Assembly (NCBI GenBank): GCA_038182865.1
Contig: CP116226.1
Coordinates: 3,968,001-4,032,000 of the forward strand
Direction of reading: 5' to 3'
Origin: Microbacterium enclense
GTDB taxonomy: Bacteria; Actinomycetota; Actinomycetes; Actinomycetales; Microbacteriaceae
DNA length: 64,000 nt
The notes beneath the pieces are model-generated. The model searched no databases and was not told the origin of the DNA. It worked only from the letters and a program-made list of their open reading frames with translations. The translations under genes and the position numbers were made by a program. Shown here piece by piece: positions 1-7,784 of this stretch; the first letter of the stretch is position 1, and each line of letters opens with the position of its first letter.

Positions 1-369
1 GTTCAGCGAGCGCTGGTCGACGATCTCGAAGGACGTTCCGGTGCGGGTGATCTCGGCGTGCCGTCGCGAGACCGTGACGTCGTCGAAGAAGATGTCGGCC
101 TCGGGGTGGCGTCCCACCGTGGTGACGTCGGTGTCGAGCAGGTACCGGGCGCCGGTGGTCGGACCCGAACGCACGATGAGAAGCGCGACGCGGGAGGGCA
201 GCGCGTCGATGGCCTCGAGCTCGGCCTCGGTGAGGTCGGCGCCGAAGGGGACGAACGACAGGTCGGCGTCATGGCCGAACGTCTGGGTCGTGTCGTGCGA
301 GCGCTCCGACGCGGGGCCGTCAGCCGCGCGACGAATGTCGTCACGCTCGAATCTGCGGGTCTCGTCCAC
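1..369 (-). CDS. garA: FHA-domain regulator, GarA/OdhI-like (C-terminus outside window)
   Basis: The reading frame begins at a GTG (369-367) preceded on the minus strand by a good AAGGAG ribosome site, and runs off the left edge, so only 123 codons are visible. The N-terminal ~50 residues are acidic and contain DTTQTF, which resembles the phospho-threonine segment (ETTVF-type) of GarA/OdhI. From about residue 75 an FHA domain starts with GARYLLDTDVTTVGRHPE and SRRHAEI, the phosphopeptide-binding core. In actinobacteria this protein, switched by PknB/PknG-type kinases, inhibits 2-oxoglutarate dehydrogenase and glutamate dehydrogenase. The nearby lpd gene, coding the E3 subunit of that complex, fits but is common context. 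The family call is firm; the regulatory role is inferred from homologues. Confidence 0.8.
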   Translation of the reverse strand, partial: MDETRRFERDDIRRAADGPASERSHDTTQTFGHDADLSFVPFGADLTEAELEAIDALPSRVALLIVRSGPTTGARYLLDTDVTTVGRHPEADIFFDDVTVSRRHAEITRTGTSFEIVDQRSLN

Positions 370-728
370 GGCTTCTCCTTCTTCTTCACCACCCCCGGCC
401 GGTTCTGACGTGAACGGTCGAACCGGCCTCGCGCGGTGGTGGTGGGGCTTCGTCTGTGCTCTTGTGTCGACGCCGGTCTCCGCTGCGGGAGTGACGTCGA
501 TCGCCCGACGGGACACTCGAACCTACCGATCACAGGTCGGCCATGTCGAGTCCGTCGACTCACGCCGTTCACAGTTCCCGAGCGAAGCGGTGCGCCGCGC
601 TCGCGTGACCGGAAAGGCGCACGTCTGAGATTCTCCCATCTTCACGCCCCACGTCGTGACCGCGGGCGCGAAGCTCGTACGCGAACCGTCACCGTTCGAC
701 ACCCAGCCCCCACCCTGCCCATCGTCAT
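370..728. other. Intergenic region between garA and the CopC-domain gene
   Basis: About 360 bp without a convincing gene on either strand. It must hold the garA promoter (minus strand) and, at its right end, the -10 box of the CopC gene. Open frames that cross it have poor codon usage and no ribosome site. No repeat or strong hairpin was noticed. Confidence 0.5.
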
Positions 729-741
729 TAGGGTCGAAGGG
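729..741 (+). promoter_or_regulatory. -10 box with leaderless start, CopC gene
   Basis: TAGGGT at 729-734 is followed by six bases and then the GTG start at 741, the spacing expected when the transcription start coincides with the start codon. CGAAGG in between could alternatively act as a weak ribosome site. Confidence 0.45.
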
Positions 742-1397
742 TGACTTCCTCCGTCGTGCCCCGCCGCCGCTCCCTCTCCGCCGTCCTCGCGAGTCTTCTC
801 CTGGCGGTGGCTGCGCTGTTCGTGCTGCCCGCCTCCCCCGCGTTCGCGCACGACGAACTCGTGTCGACCGACCCGTCGGCCGACGCCGTGCTCGACGCGC
901 TGCCGAGCCAGATCACCTTCACCTACAGCGCCGACATCCTCACCGAAGACGGCACCGCCGTCGCGGAGGTCACCGACGCAGACGGCACCGCCCTCACCGA
1001 GGGGACCCCGGTCGTCTCGGGTGCCGACGTGACGCAGACGTTGGCGGGGTCGGCATCCGGTGTCGTCACGGTGAAGTGGCGGGTCGTGTCCAGCGACGGG
1101 CACCCGATCGACGGCACCTTCACGTTCACCGTCGCCGCGGCGAGCCCCACGCCCACCGCGACCCCCACGACGACGTCCAGCACGACCCCCTCGGCTCCGA
1201 CGACGACGGCTCCCGCCACGGCGACCCCGGATGCCACGCCGGTGCCGACCGAGAACACCTCCGACGCCTCTCCGCTCCCGTGGATCCTGCTGGTCGTGGC
1301 GCTCGTGATCGTCGCCGGTGCGATCGCGTGGCTGTTCGTCGCGCGCGGTCGCCGCGACTCCTCGCGCGGCGGTTCCGCGGGCACGACCGGACGATAG
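741..1397 (+). CDS. Secreted, membrane-anchored CopC-domain protein
   Basis: 218 residues. A Sec signal peptide spans about residues 1-37 and ends in ASPAFA, followed immediately by HDELVSTDPS, the mature N-terminus typical of CopC/YobA domains in which the first His binds copper. The beta-sandwich domain runs to about residue 130 and includes WRVVSSDGHPIDGTF, a highly conserved CopC block with the second metal His. A Pro/Thr/Ser-rich linker of about 45 residues leads to a C-terminal transmembrane helix and a short basic tail, so the domain is displayed outside the membrane. The role in copper binding or delivery is inferred from the family; no CopD-like permease lies next to it. It is followed nine bases later by lpd, whose -10 box overlaps its stop codon. 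Confidence 0.85.
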   Translation: MTSSVVPRRRSLSAVLASLLLAVAALFVLPASPAFAHDELVSTDPSADAVLDALPSQITFTYSADILTEDGTAVAEVTDADGTALTEGTPVVSGADVTQTLAGSASGVVTVKWRVVSSDGHPIDGTFTFTVAAASPTPTATPTTTSSTTPSAPTTTAPATATPDATPVPTENTSDASPLPWILLVVALVIVAGAIAWLFVARGRRDSSRGGSAGTTGR

Positions 1398-1407
1398 GAT
1401 TTCCTCA
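1395..1407 (+). promoter_or_regulatory. -10 box with leaderless start, lpd
   Basis: TAGGAT (1395-1400) lies six bases before the lpd ATG at 1407. Its TAG is also the stop codon of the CopC gene. No Shine-Dalgarno sequence is present, so lpd is probably translated from a leaderless mRNA. Confidence 0.6.
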
Positions 1408-2804
1408 TGCCTCATTACGATCTGGTCATTCTTGGTGCGGGTCCCGGCGGCTACGTCGCCGCCGTCCGCGGCGCACAGCTGGGGCTGTCGGTCGCGGTCA
1501 TCGAAGAGAAGTACTGGGGCGGTGTCTGCCTCAACGTCGGCTGCATCCCCTCGAAGGCGCTGCTGCGCAACGCCGATCTCGCGCACACGTTCCACGCGAA
1601 GGCCGACCTGTTCGGCATCTCCGGCGACGTGCACTTCGACTTCGGCAAGGCGTTCGACCGTTCGCGCTCCGTCGCGGCCGGCCACGTCAAGGGCATCCAC
1701 TACCTGATGAAGAAGAACAAGGTCACCGAGTACGAGGGCCGTGGGTACTTCGCCGACGACCACACCATCGACGTGACACTGACCGACGGGTCAAAGCAGC
1801 AGGTCACCTTCGACAACGTCATCGTCGCCACCGGCTCGACCGTACGCCTGCTCCCCGGCGTCACCCTGTCGGAGAACGTCGTCACCTACGAGGAGCAGAT
1901 CCTCAACCGCGAGCTCCCCGCGTCGATCGTCATCGTCGGCGCCGGTGCCATCGGCATGGAGTTCGCCTACGTCATGGTGAACTACGGCGTGAAGGTCACC
2001 ATCATCGAGTTCCTCGACCGTGCCCTGCCGAACGAAGACGCCGAGGTCTCGAAGGAGATCCAGAAGCAGTACAAGGGCTACGGCGTCGACATCCTCACCT
2101 CGACCAAGGTCGAGTCGGTCACCGACCACGGCGACAAGGTCACGGTCGCGTACACCGCCAAGGACGGCTCGCAGGGATCGATCGATGCCGACCGCGTGCT
2201 CATGTCGATCGGCTTCGCCCCGAAGGTCGACGGCTTCGGCCTCGAGAACACCGGGGTGAAGCTCACCGAGCGCGGCGCGATCGACATCGACGACCACATG
2301 CGCACCAACGTGCCGCACATCTACGCCATCGGCGACGTCACGGCGAAGCTGCAGCTCGCGCACGTGGCCGAGGCCCAGGGCGTCGTGGCCGCCGAGACCA
2401 TCGGCAACGCGGAGACGCAGACCCTGGGCGACTACCGCAACATGCCGCGCGCCACGTTCTGCAACCCGCAGGTCGCGTCGTTCGGTCTCACCGAGCAGCA
2501 GGCGCGTGACGCCGGCCACGACATCAAGGTCGCGAAGTTCCCCTTCTCGGCCAACGGCAAGGCGAACGGTCTGGGCGAGCCCGTCGGCTTCGTCAAGCTC
2601 GTCGCCGACGCGGAGACGCTCGAGCTCATCGGCGGCCACCTCATCGGCCCCGACGTCTCGGAGCTTCTGCCGGAACTGACGCTCGCGCAGAAGTGGGACC
2701 TCACCGCTCTCGAGGCGGCCCGCAACGTGCACACCCACCCGACGCTGTCGGAGGGTCTGCAGGAGGCGTTCCACGGCCTCACGGGACACATGATCAACCT
2801 CTGA
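1407..2804 (+). CDS. lpd: Dihydrolipoyl dehydrogenase (E3)
   Basis: 465 residues, full length for the family. It reoxidises the dihydrolipoyl groups of pyruvate, 2-oxoglutarate and branched-chain dehydrogenase complexes, passing electrons through FAD and a redox disulfide to NAD+. The FAD-binding GAGPGG is at residues 10-15, the active disulfide CLNVGC at 41-46, a second Rossmann motif (VGAGAIGMEF) near 177, and the C-terminal dimerisation domain carries the catalytic HTHPTLSE block near 442-450. The gene stands alone and not in a pdh/odh operon, and ends in a very strong hairpin terminator. With garA close by, it forms a small 2-oxoglutarate-dehydrogenase-related neighbourhood. Confidence 0.96.
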   Translation: MPHYDLVILGAGPGGYVAAVRGAQLGLSVAVIEEKYWGGVCLNVGCIPSKALLRNADLAHTFHAKADLFGISGDVHFDFGKAFDRSRSVAAGHVKGIHYLMKKNKVTEYEGRGYFADDHTIDVTLTDGSKQQVTFDNVIVATGSTVRLLPGVTLSENVVTYEEQILNRELPASIVIVGAGAIGMEFAYVMVNYGVKVTIIEFLDRALPNEDAEVSKEIQKQYKGYGVDILTSTKVESVTDHGDKVTVAYTAKDGSQGSIDADRVLMSIGFAPKVDGFGLENTGVKLTERGAIDIDDHMRTNVPHIYAIGDVTAKLQLAHVAEAQGVVAAETIGNAETQTLGDYRNMPRATFCNPQVASFGLTEQQARDAGHDIKVAKFPFSANGKANGLGEPVGFVKLVADAETLELIGGHLIGPDVSELLPELTLAQKWDLTALEAARNVHTHPTLSEGLQEAFHGLTGHMINL

Positions 2805-2814
2805 CCCCTCCAGA

Positions 2815-2860
2815 GAACGTCGAAGGCCCGCCCGGTTCGCCGGGCGGGCCTTCGACGTTC
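2815..2860. terminator. Perfect 21-bp hairpin, bidirectional terminator
   Basis: A perfect 21-bp inverted repeat (arms beginning GAACGTCGAAGGCCCGCCCG) with a TTCG tetraloop lies between the convergent lpd and CYTH genes. The symmetric GC-rich stem probably terminates transcription in both directions; no long T-run follows on either side. Confidence 0.85.
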
Positions 2861-2874
2861 GTGCGCGGGCGGTC

Positions 2875-3519
2875 TCAGTGCCCGAGCGCGCGAGCGAGCT
2901 TGGATCCGGATGCCGCGGGCCGCCCGCCCGCCGCGAACACCGCCGCGTCGACCGCGGCGAAGAACGCGGCACGACCGTCGTCGTCGGCCGGGCCGGCGGG
3001 TCCGAGCTCGACCTCCCATTCGCGCCACGCCGATTCCGCACCGCGGCGCTCGTCGCGGGCACGGACCCGGTCGTCCACGAACTCGGCGACCTCTCCCCCG
3101 TCCGCGTCGAGCAGGGCGTACGCGGTGCGACTGTTCCGCACGCGCGCGAGCGGGACGAACGGGGGCGCAGCGACCGAGGCCACGGCATCCTGGACCGCCG
3201 GAGGCACAACGGGCTCGGCCTCCGGATCGAGGTCGGCCTCGAGCGGCCACTGCGTCTCGGTGCGGCCACCACCCTGCGCCGGACCCTTCACGTGCCACCC
3301 GGCATCGGGACCGCCGAGGCGGCGACGCACCGCGATGCCCGCACGCGCGAGATCGGCCGCAGCGGTATCGAGATAGCGTGCATCGAGGTCACGCGGCTCG
3401 GGTTCGCCCACGCGGACCACGCCCGGCAGCCCCGACCAGTCGGGGAGCGGCGTGGTGTCGTCGACGTCGTACTTCGACTCGACCTCGACGCTCGACGCGC
3501 CGTGGGAGCCTTCGCTCAA
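2875..3519 (-). CDS. CYTH-domain protein (triphosphate tunnel enzyme-like)
   Basis: 214 residues. The N-terminal VEVESKY (EXEXK signature, residues ~11-17) is the hallmark of CYTH/triphosphate tunnel metalloenzymes, which hydrolyse inorganic triphosphate or nucleoside triphosphates in an eight-strand barrel. Further charged barrel motifs are visible: DARYLDT, AVRRRLGG, WHVKGP, RTETQWPL, VAEFVDD and WREWEVEL. There is no C-terminal CHAD domain, so this is the short single-domain type. The gene overlaps the preceding small gene by four bases (ATGA), indicating translational coupling. The exact substrate cannot be told from sequence. Confidence 0.85.
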   Translation of the reverse strand: MSEGSHGASSVEVESKYDVDDTTPLPDWSGLPGVVRVGEPEPRDLDARYLDTAAADLARAGIAVRRRLGGPDAGWHVKGPAQGGGRTETQWPLEADLDPEAEPVVPPAVQDAVASVAAPPFVPLARVRNSRTAYALLDADGGEVAEFVDDRVRARDERRGAESAWREWEVELGPAGPADDDGRAAFFAAVDAAVFAAGGRPAASGSKLARALGH

Positions 3520-3743
3520 TCGTCGCGCCCGTCGGCGTCGGGGTTGATGTCTTCGGTCTCTTCGACGAACGCGAACACGGCCTGGGTGGGGCCGTCGGAT
3601 TCGCCGGTGTGCTCCAGGCCGCCCTCACGGCGGTAGACGAGCTGTCCCTCGCTGTAGGGCATGATCAGCGTGTCATCGGACTCGTTCTCGAGCGGGAGCA
3701 CCTGCCCGTCGAGCGGGCCTCCGGTCAGTCGTGCAATAGCCAT
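3516..3743 (-). CDS. Small conserved hypothetical protein coupled to the CYTH gene
   Basis: 75 residues starting MAIARLTGGPLDGQVLPLE. The LTGGPLDGQ and YRREGG segments recall a family of short actinobacterial proteins often called 'response regulator/RNA-binding-like hypothetical', but I cannot assign a function. The ATG at 3743 is favoured over upstream in-frame codons because a TACGCT -10 box lies six bases before it. The stop overlaps the CYTH start by four bases. The C-terminus is strongly acidic (EETEDINPDADGRDD). Neither signal peptide nor membrane helix is present. Confidence 0.7.
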   Translation of the reverse strand: MAIARLTGGPLDGQVLPLENESDDTLIMPYSEGQLVYRREGGLEHTGESDGPTQAVFAFVEETEDINPDADGRDD

Positions 3744-3755
3744 GCCGCCAGCGTA
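3743..3755 (-). promoter_or_regulatory. -10 box with leaderless start, small gene/CYTH operon
   Basis: On the minus strand TACGCT (3755-3750) is followed by six bases and the ATG at 3743, giving a leaderless arrangement for the two-gene operon. Confidence 0.55.
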
Positions 3756-3798
3756 GACCGCGGGTCCGACACCGCCCCTCACCTTGACAGCGCGGGCC

Positions 3799-3812
3799 TA
3801 GAATCGCTCGGG
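3799..3812 (+). promoter_or_regulatory. -10 box with leaderless start, amidotransferase gene
   Basis: TAGAAT (3799-3804), one mismatch from the consensus TATAAT, sits seven bases before the GTG at 3812. A TTGACA at 3784-3789 is too close (9 bp) to be its -35 element. Confidence 0.55.
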
Positions 3813-4567
3813 TGACGTCGACGGACCTGCCCGGTGATCGCCCGTTCGTCCTTCTCGCCACACGCGCCGAGGACCGCCCGGCCGACGAGGAGTACGCCCT
3901 CTTCCTGCGATACAGCGGCCTCGCGCCCGAGCGGCTGACCCGGGTCCGCCTCGAGCGCGACGCCATGCCCGACCTGGACCTCGATGCGATCTCGGGGATC
4001 CTCGTGGGCGGCAGCCCGTTCAACGCCTCGGATCCCCTCGAGAAGAAGTCTCCCGTCCAGCGCCGGGTCGAGTCGGAGATGGCGACGCTGCTCGACGAGG
4101 TGGTCGCCCGCGACCTGCCGTTCCTCGGCGCGTGCTACGGCGTCGGGACGCTCGGAACGCACCTGGACGCCGAGATCGACGGCACCTACTCCGAGCCCAT
4201 CAGCGTGGTGGAGGTATCGCTCACGTCCGAAGGACGCGCCGACCCGCTCGCGGCCGATCTCCCCGACACGTTCTCCGCCTTCGTCGGCCACAAGGAGGCG
4301 ATCACGACGCTCCCCCCGGCGGCGACGCTGCTCGCGTCGTCGCCGACATGCCCGGTGCAGATGTTCCGGGTCGGACGGAACGTGTACGCCACGCAGTTTC
4401 ACCCGGAGCTCGACGTCGACGGGATCGTCACGCGCATCCACGCCTACGCCGCGTTCGGCTACTTCGCGGCCGACGAGCTCGACCTCACCCTCGCGGCAGT
4501 GCGTCGCGCTCCGGTGCACGCCCCCTCGCGCCTGCTGCGCACCTTCGTCGAGCGCTACGCCCGCTGA
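3812..4567 (+). CDS. Class I glutamine amidotransferase-like protein
   Basis: 251 residues. The nucleophile elbow FLGACYGVG places the catalytic Cys at 108, and the His-Glu pair of the triad is in QFHPEL (H197, E199), so the glutaminase/amidotransferase machinery is intact. The upstream GGSPFNASD is the oxyanion-region motif of GMP-synthase-like stand-alone amidotransferases (YfeJ type). There is no synthetase domain and no neighbouring partner enzyme, so the acceptor substrate is unknown; these proteins are often annotated 'glutamine amidotransferase' or, cautiously, GMP synthase-like. It is divergent from the CYTH operon. Confidence 0.85.
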   Translation: MTSTDLPGDRPFVLLATRAEDRPADEEYALFLRYSGLAPERLTRVRLERDAMPDLDLDAISGILVGGSPFNASDPLEKKSPVQRRVESEMATLLDEVVARDLPFLGACYGVGTLGTHLDAEIDGTYSEPISVVEVSLTSEGRADPLAADLPDTFSAFVGHKEAITTLPPAATLLASSPTCPVQMFRVGRNVYATQFHPELDVDGIVTRIHAYAAFGYFAADELDLTLAAVRRAPVHAPSRLLRTFVERYAR

Positions 4568-4658
4568 TCCCCGCGTCCGAGAGCGGCGCGCTGCCTCCGC
4601 CGTGTCCGAGAGCGGCGCGCCGACCCGCCGCGCCCGAGACCGGCTCTCGGGAGAGATC
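4568..4658. other. Convergent intergenic gap with a short direct repeat
   Basis: GTCCGAGAGCGGCGCGC occurs twice within 45 bases between the amidotransferase and nnrE stops. A self-complementary tract follows, possibly acting as a weak terminator. No gene is seen. Confidence 0.35.
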
Positions 4659-5381
4659 TCACGCCCGCGCGAGCGGATCGACCCGGACGACCTCGAGGGC
4701 CGCCGTGACGGCGGGATGAGCGCGCCGAAGGAAGGGATCGAGGCCGAGGTCGACCAGATGCACGCGGCCGGCGAGCTCGGGGCCCTGACCGCGGACGAGT
4801 CCGGCCTTGAGAGCGCCGAACGTGACGGTGACGTCGGCGGGGAGGACGGCGGCATCCGCGGTCCCGTCGTCGGGGTCGAGACCACTCGGCAGGTCGACGG
4901 CCACGACGCGCGGGCGCACTTCGAGGGCGCGCAGAGCCTCGACGAGGGCGCGGGCGCTTCCTCGCAGGCGACGGTCGGTGAGGCGGCCGATGCCCAGGAT
5001 GCCGTCGAGGACGAGCGCATAGTCTCCGACGCGCCCGCACACCTCCGATGCGGACACCACACGTGCGCCCGCGACGACGGCAGTATCGAGGGCCTCTCGG
5101 TGGACGCGGTCGCGGACGAGGACGACGTCGACGCGATCCGCGATGCGGGTCAGGTCGGCGGCGGCGAACAGGGCGTCGCCGCCGTTGTCGCCGGCCCCGG
5201 CGAGAACGAGGACACGGCCGGGGGCGACGCGGAGCTCGGCCGCGGCGACGTCGGCGAGGGCCCGCGCGGCCCACCGCATGAGCGGACGCCCCTCGGCGAG
5301 CAGCGGAGCCTCCGCGGCGCGGATGGCGTCGGCGGTGTACGCGGCGACGCGCGGCGTTGCGGAACCCGCGGGCTCAGGCAT
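4659..5381 (-). CDS. nnrE: NAD(P)H-hydrate epimerase (YjeF N-terminal domain only)
   Basis: 240 residues from the ATG MPEPAGSATP, chosen because upstream extension lies inside the preceding gene. The enzyme epimerises damaged R-NAD(P)HX to the S form for repair. Visible motifs are VLVLAGAGDNGGDALFAA (nucleotide-loop signature), the catalytic region VLDGILGIG, VVAVDLPSGLDPDDG, and VTFGALKAGLV. The C-terminal ADP/ATP-dependent dehydratase domain (NnrD) found in fused bacterial versions is absent, so the dehydratase must be encoded elsewhere. The start overlaps the upstream YihY gene by eight bases, making a two-gene operon. Confidence 0.9.
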   Translation of the reverse strand: MPEPAGSATPRVAAYTADAIRAAEAPLLAEGRPLMRWAARALADVAAAELRVAPGRVLVLAGAGDNGGDALFAAADLTRIADRVDVVLVRDRVHREALDTAVVAGARVVSASEVCGRVGDYALVLDGILGIGRLTDRRLRGSARALVEALRALEVRPRVVAVDLPSGLDPDDGTADAAVLPADVTVTFGALKAGLVRGQGPELAGRVHLVDLGLDPFLRRAHPAVTAALEVVRVDPLARA

Positions 5382-6447
5382 CTCGTCCCGCCCCCGCGCG
5401 CTGGTCGGCCTCGGTCTCACGCTCGGCCGCGGCGGGATCGTTCGTCGCGAGCGTCTCGCGTTCCTTCTCCTCCGCCTCGCGAGCGGCCTGAAGCTCACCC
5501 GTGGCGGCCGCCACAGCCTTCTCGGCCCGGCGCACGCGGAACTGGATCATGGTCGTCGCCCCGTACTTCGCACGGACACGATCGTGGTCTTCTTCCGTGG
5601 CGACGGTGATGTAGGCCCCGGAGATGAGGATCACCTGGCTGGAGAGGTTGAGCCAGAGAAGCAGGGCGATCAACGCCGCGAAGGTCGCGAGCAGCGGGTT
5701 GCTGCTCGCACCCCCGACGAATAGGCCCGACAGCTGCTGCAGCACGACGAGACCGACACCGCCGAGAAGGGCCCCGCGGATGAGAGTGCCCTTTCGTGCC
5801 CGCACCCCCGACAGGAGGGCGAAGGCCGCCGCGATCGCCGCGGCGTCCAGAGCGAGCACGACGACCGTCGACACCAGCCAGGTGAGGAACGCGGTGATCC
5901 AGGAATCCGCGGAGACGCCGAGCAGGTCGCGGATGAAGGTGAGTCCCGCCGTGGCGAGAAAGGTCACACCCGCCGCCGCGACGAGAGCGACGCCGATGCC
6001 GACGGCGAGGGCGAGGTTGCGCAGGAGCACCCACACGATGAACATGTCGTCGGTCGCGACGCCGGCGATCTGGCGCAGCGCCGAACGCAACGAGCCGATC
6101 GCGCCGATCGCGGCACCGACGAGACCGATGGTTCCCACGATGCCCGCGACCGTGAGTCCACCCGGCGCCTCGATGTCGCGCACGTCGATGAGACCGTTCT
6201 CGCCCACGAGCCCCGGGACCACACCGTTCACGGACTGAACGAGGGCGTTCAGCCCGTCGGGGTTGCCCGACAGCCACAGCGCGGCGAACGAGAAGCCGAT
6301 CAGCACCGCGGCGAACAGACTGAACAGGGTGCGATAGGTGACGCTGTCAGCCAGCATGGGCCCACGCGCACCCGAGTAGACGAGGAAAGCGCGCACGAGG
6401 CGGAGCGACAAAGCCCACGCGGTGACGCGACGGATGAGGTCGGCCAT
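5374..6447 (-). CDS. YihY/BrkB-family inner membrane protein
   Basis: 357 residues with about six hydrophobic helices. Family blocks include DSVTYRTLFSLFAAVL near the N-terminus, LIRGALLGGVGLVVLQQL and LLWLNLSSQVILISGAYITV near the C-terminal helices. The tail (residues ~300-357) is a charged Glu/Ala/Arg-rich coiled-coil-like stretch. This family was once misnamed ribonuclease BN; the function is not established, although transport or cell envelope roles have been suggested. A TACGCT -10 box six bases before the ATG supports the start. It is co-transcribed with nnrE. Confidence 0.88.
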   Translation of the reverse strand: MADLIRRVTAWALSLRLVRAFLVYSGARGPMLADSVTYRTLFSLFAAVLIGFSFAALWLSGNPDGLNALVQSVNGVVPGLVGENGLIDVRDIEAPGGLTVAGIVGTIGLVGAAIGAIGSLRSALRQIAGVATDDMFIVWVLLRNLALAVGIGVALVAAAGVTFLATAGLTFIRDLLGVSADSWITAFLTWLVSTVVVLALDAAAIAAAFALLSGVRARKGTLIRGALLGGVGLVVLQQLSGLFVGGASSNPLLATFAALIALLLWLNLSSQVILISGAYITVATEEDHDRVRAKYGATTMIQFRVRRAEKAVAAATGELQAAREAEEKERETLATNDPAAAERETEADQRAGAGRDA

Positions 6448-6459
6448 GGGGTCAGCGTA
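6447..6459 (-). promoter_or_regulatory. -10 box with leaderless start, YihY-nnrE operon
   Basis: TACGCT on the minus strand (6459-6454) is followed by six bases and the ATG at 6447; no ribosome site is present. Confidence 0.55.
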
Positions 6460-6527
6460 ACGGCGGGCGAGAAGGGCCTCTCGGGGGTTGACCCATCGTT
6501 TCGCGGGAGACAGCCGTCGCCGGATCG

Positions 6528-6989
6528 TCACGTCGGTCGGGCCAGGACCTGCCACCACGTGCCGAAGAGCAGGAACGGACCGAACGGGAGGGGCACCCGG
6601 CGTGCGCCCGCGAGGACGGCACCGACCGCGGCGATGCCCCCGGCGACGAACCCCACACAGAGCCCGGATGCCACGCCCCCGGCGCCCTCCCACCCGAGCA
6701 CCGCCCCGCAGACACCGGCGAGCTTCACGTCGCCCCCACCGAAGTCGGCGGGGCGCGCGAGATGGACCACGAGGCACACGAGAAAGGCACCGGCCGCACC
6801 GAGCACGACCCCGGCGCTGCGCGATGGTTCGTGGACGGCCGCCGCGGCGATCGACAGCAGCAGGATGACCACCGCACCCCCGGGCAGGACGACCACGTCG
6901 GGGAGGCGTCGGTCGCGCACATCGACGAGGGCGAGCACCGCGCTGAGCACCGCGAACACCGACAGGGCCGGGGCGAGGGGCGGCGGCAT
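6528..6989 (-). CDS. A24-family prepilin peptidase (TadV/CpaA-like), orphan
   Basis: 153 residues, almost entirely membrane helices. The two catalytic aspartates of type IV prepilin peptidases are visible: D23 in ALVDVRDRRLPD and D87 in FGGGDVKL (GxGD-type motif). The protein lacks the N-terminal methyltransferase domain of PilD, as in the short TadV/CpaA subfamily. No pilin, ATPase or other tad/flp gene lies in the window, so its substrate is encoded elsewhere. It ends 74 bases before the YihY start and follows the DUF1905 gene by six bases, in the same direction. Confidence 0.85.
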   Translation of the reverse strand: MPPPLAPALSVFAVLSAVLALVDVRDRRLPDVVVLPGGAVVILLLSIAAAAVHEPSRSAGVVLGAAGAFLVCLVVHLARPADFGGGDVKLAGVCGAVLGWEGAGGVASGLCVGFVAGGIAAVGAVLAGARRVPLPFGPFLLFGTWWQVLARPT

Positions 6990-6995
6990 CCGGAA

Positions 6996-7292
6996 TCAGG
7001 CGTCGAGGACGAGAAGATCGACCTGCACGATCGCCCCCGGAACGATTCCCTCGGCGTCGCGCACGGCCCGTTTGAGCGGGAGGACGTACACCCCACCCGC
7101 CTGAGGGAAGATCGACGTGCGCCACGTGGAGGTGCCGATCGTCGCATCGACTCGGACACCGCCGAAGCCGCGCCGGTACGTCTGCGTCTCGCGGATGTCG
7201 TCGCTCAGCTCGGGCGGAAGCGCAACGAAGTACCAGTCACTGTCGCTTCGCGCCGCCCAGCGGAAGACATCGCCCTCGAACCTCACGATCAC
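6996..7292 (-). CDS. DUF1905-domain protein
   Basis: 98 residues starting with GTG at 7292 behind an AGAGG ribosome site. The sequence RFEGDVFRWAARSDSDWYFVALPPELSDDIRE followed by GFGGVRVDATIGTSTWRTSIFP and a KRAVRDAEGI...G..V.VDL end matches the small beta-barrel DUF1905 family, sometimes fused to YdeI-type proteins. No catalytic function is established. It is transcribed with the prepilin peptidase behind the DUF2809 gene. Confidence 0.8.
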   Translation of the reverse strand: MIVRFEGDVFRWAARSDSDWYFVALPPELSDDIRETQTYRRGFGGVRVDATIGTSTWRTSIFPQAGGVYVLPLKRAVRDAEGIVPGAIVQVDLLVLDA

Positions 7293-7318
7293 GGCGGGAT
7301 CCTCTCGTCGCGGCCACC

Positions 7319-7741
7319 CTACTCGGGACCTCCGACACCGGGCGGACGTTCTCCCCCGTGCAGGAGGAGTGCGCTCACGCGCGCATCCAGCCAAACCGCG
7401 GAGGCGACCGCGAGCAGGTACACGAGGAGATCGCGCGGGTCGAAGCCCGTGCCGAGGACGAGGGCCGCGGGCGGAAAACGCTCGGCCAGAGTCGCGGGGA
7501 TGCCGCTGAGCTGGAGGAGCTCCACGACGACGCACCACGTCGCAGCCACGGCGGCGAGCACGACGCGGTGGCCGCGCGGCCACACCAGCACCAGACCCGC
7601 GTAGGTCGCGACGGCATACAACGCATCGCCCGCGATGTCGGTGGCGATCGAGTCGGGAAGGGCCCGCGCGACGATCAGACCGGCCGCGATGACGACGATC
7701 AGGGCGGCGAGAGCGGCGACCCGCCGATGCCGCACCGTCAT
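7319..7741 (-). CDS. DUF2809-family small membrane protein
   Basis: 140 residues from the ATG at 7741, which has a GGGGAG ribosome site; a longer in-frame extension upstream has none. Four predicted membrane helices. The blocks DIAGDALYAVATYAGLVLVWP, VVVELLQLSGIP and GTGFDPRDLLVYLLAVASAVWLD are characteristic of DUF2809 (YjgN-like) proteins of unknown role. It stands 26 bases before the DUF1905 start, so the three small genes probably form one transcript. Confidence 0.75.
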   Translation of the reverse strand: MTVRHRRVAALAALIVVIAAGLIVARALPDSIATDIAGDALYAVATYAGLVLVWPRGHRVVLAAVAATWCVVVELLQLSGIPATLAERFPPAALVLGTGFDPRDLLVYLLAVASAVWLDARVSALLLHGGERPPGVGGPE

Positions 7742-7784
7742 GCTCTCCCCAGGCGATCGGATCGCCGGGAGGGGGCGGCGGTCG

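Noticed and set aside
3..572. Long minus-strand frame over the FHA gene
   Set aside because: Arg/Ser/Pro-rich shadow of the true FHA frame; the FHA frame shows domain motifs and a good ribosome site.
3784..3804. TTGACA followed by TAGAAT as a classic promoter
   Set aside because: The spacing is only 9 bp; TAGAAT is kept as a -10 box but TTGACA cannot be its -35 element.
4659..5381. Bifunctional NAD(P)HX repair enzyme
   Set aside because: Only the epimerase domain is present; the frame ends after the YjeF N-terminal domain.
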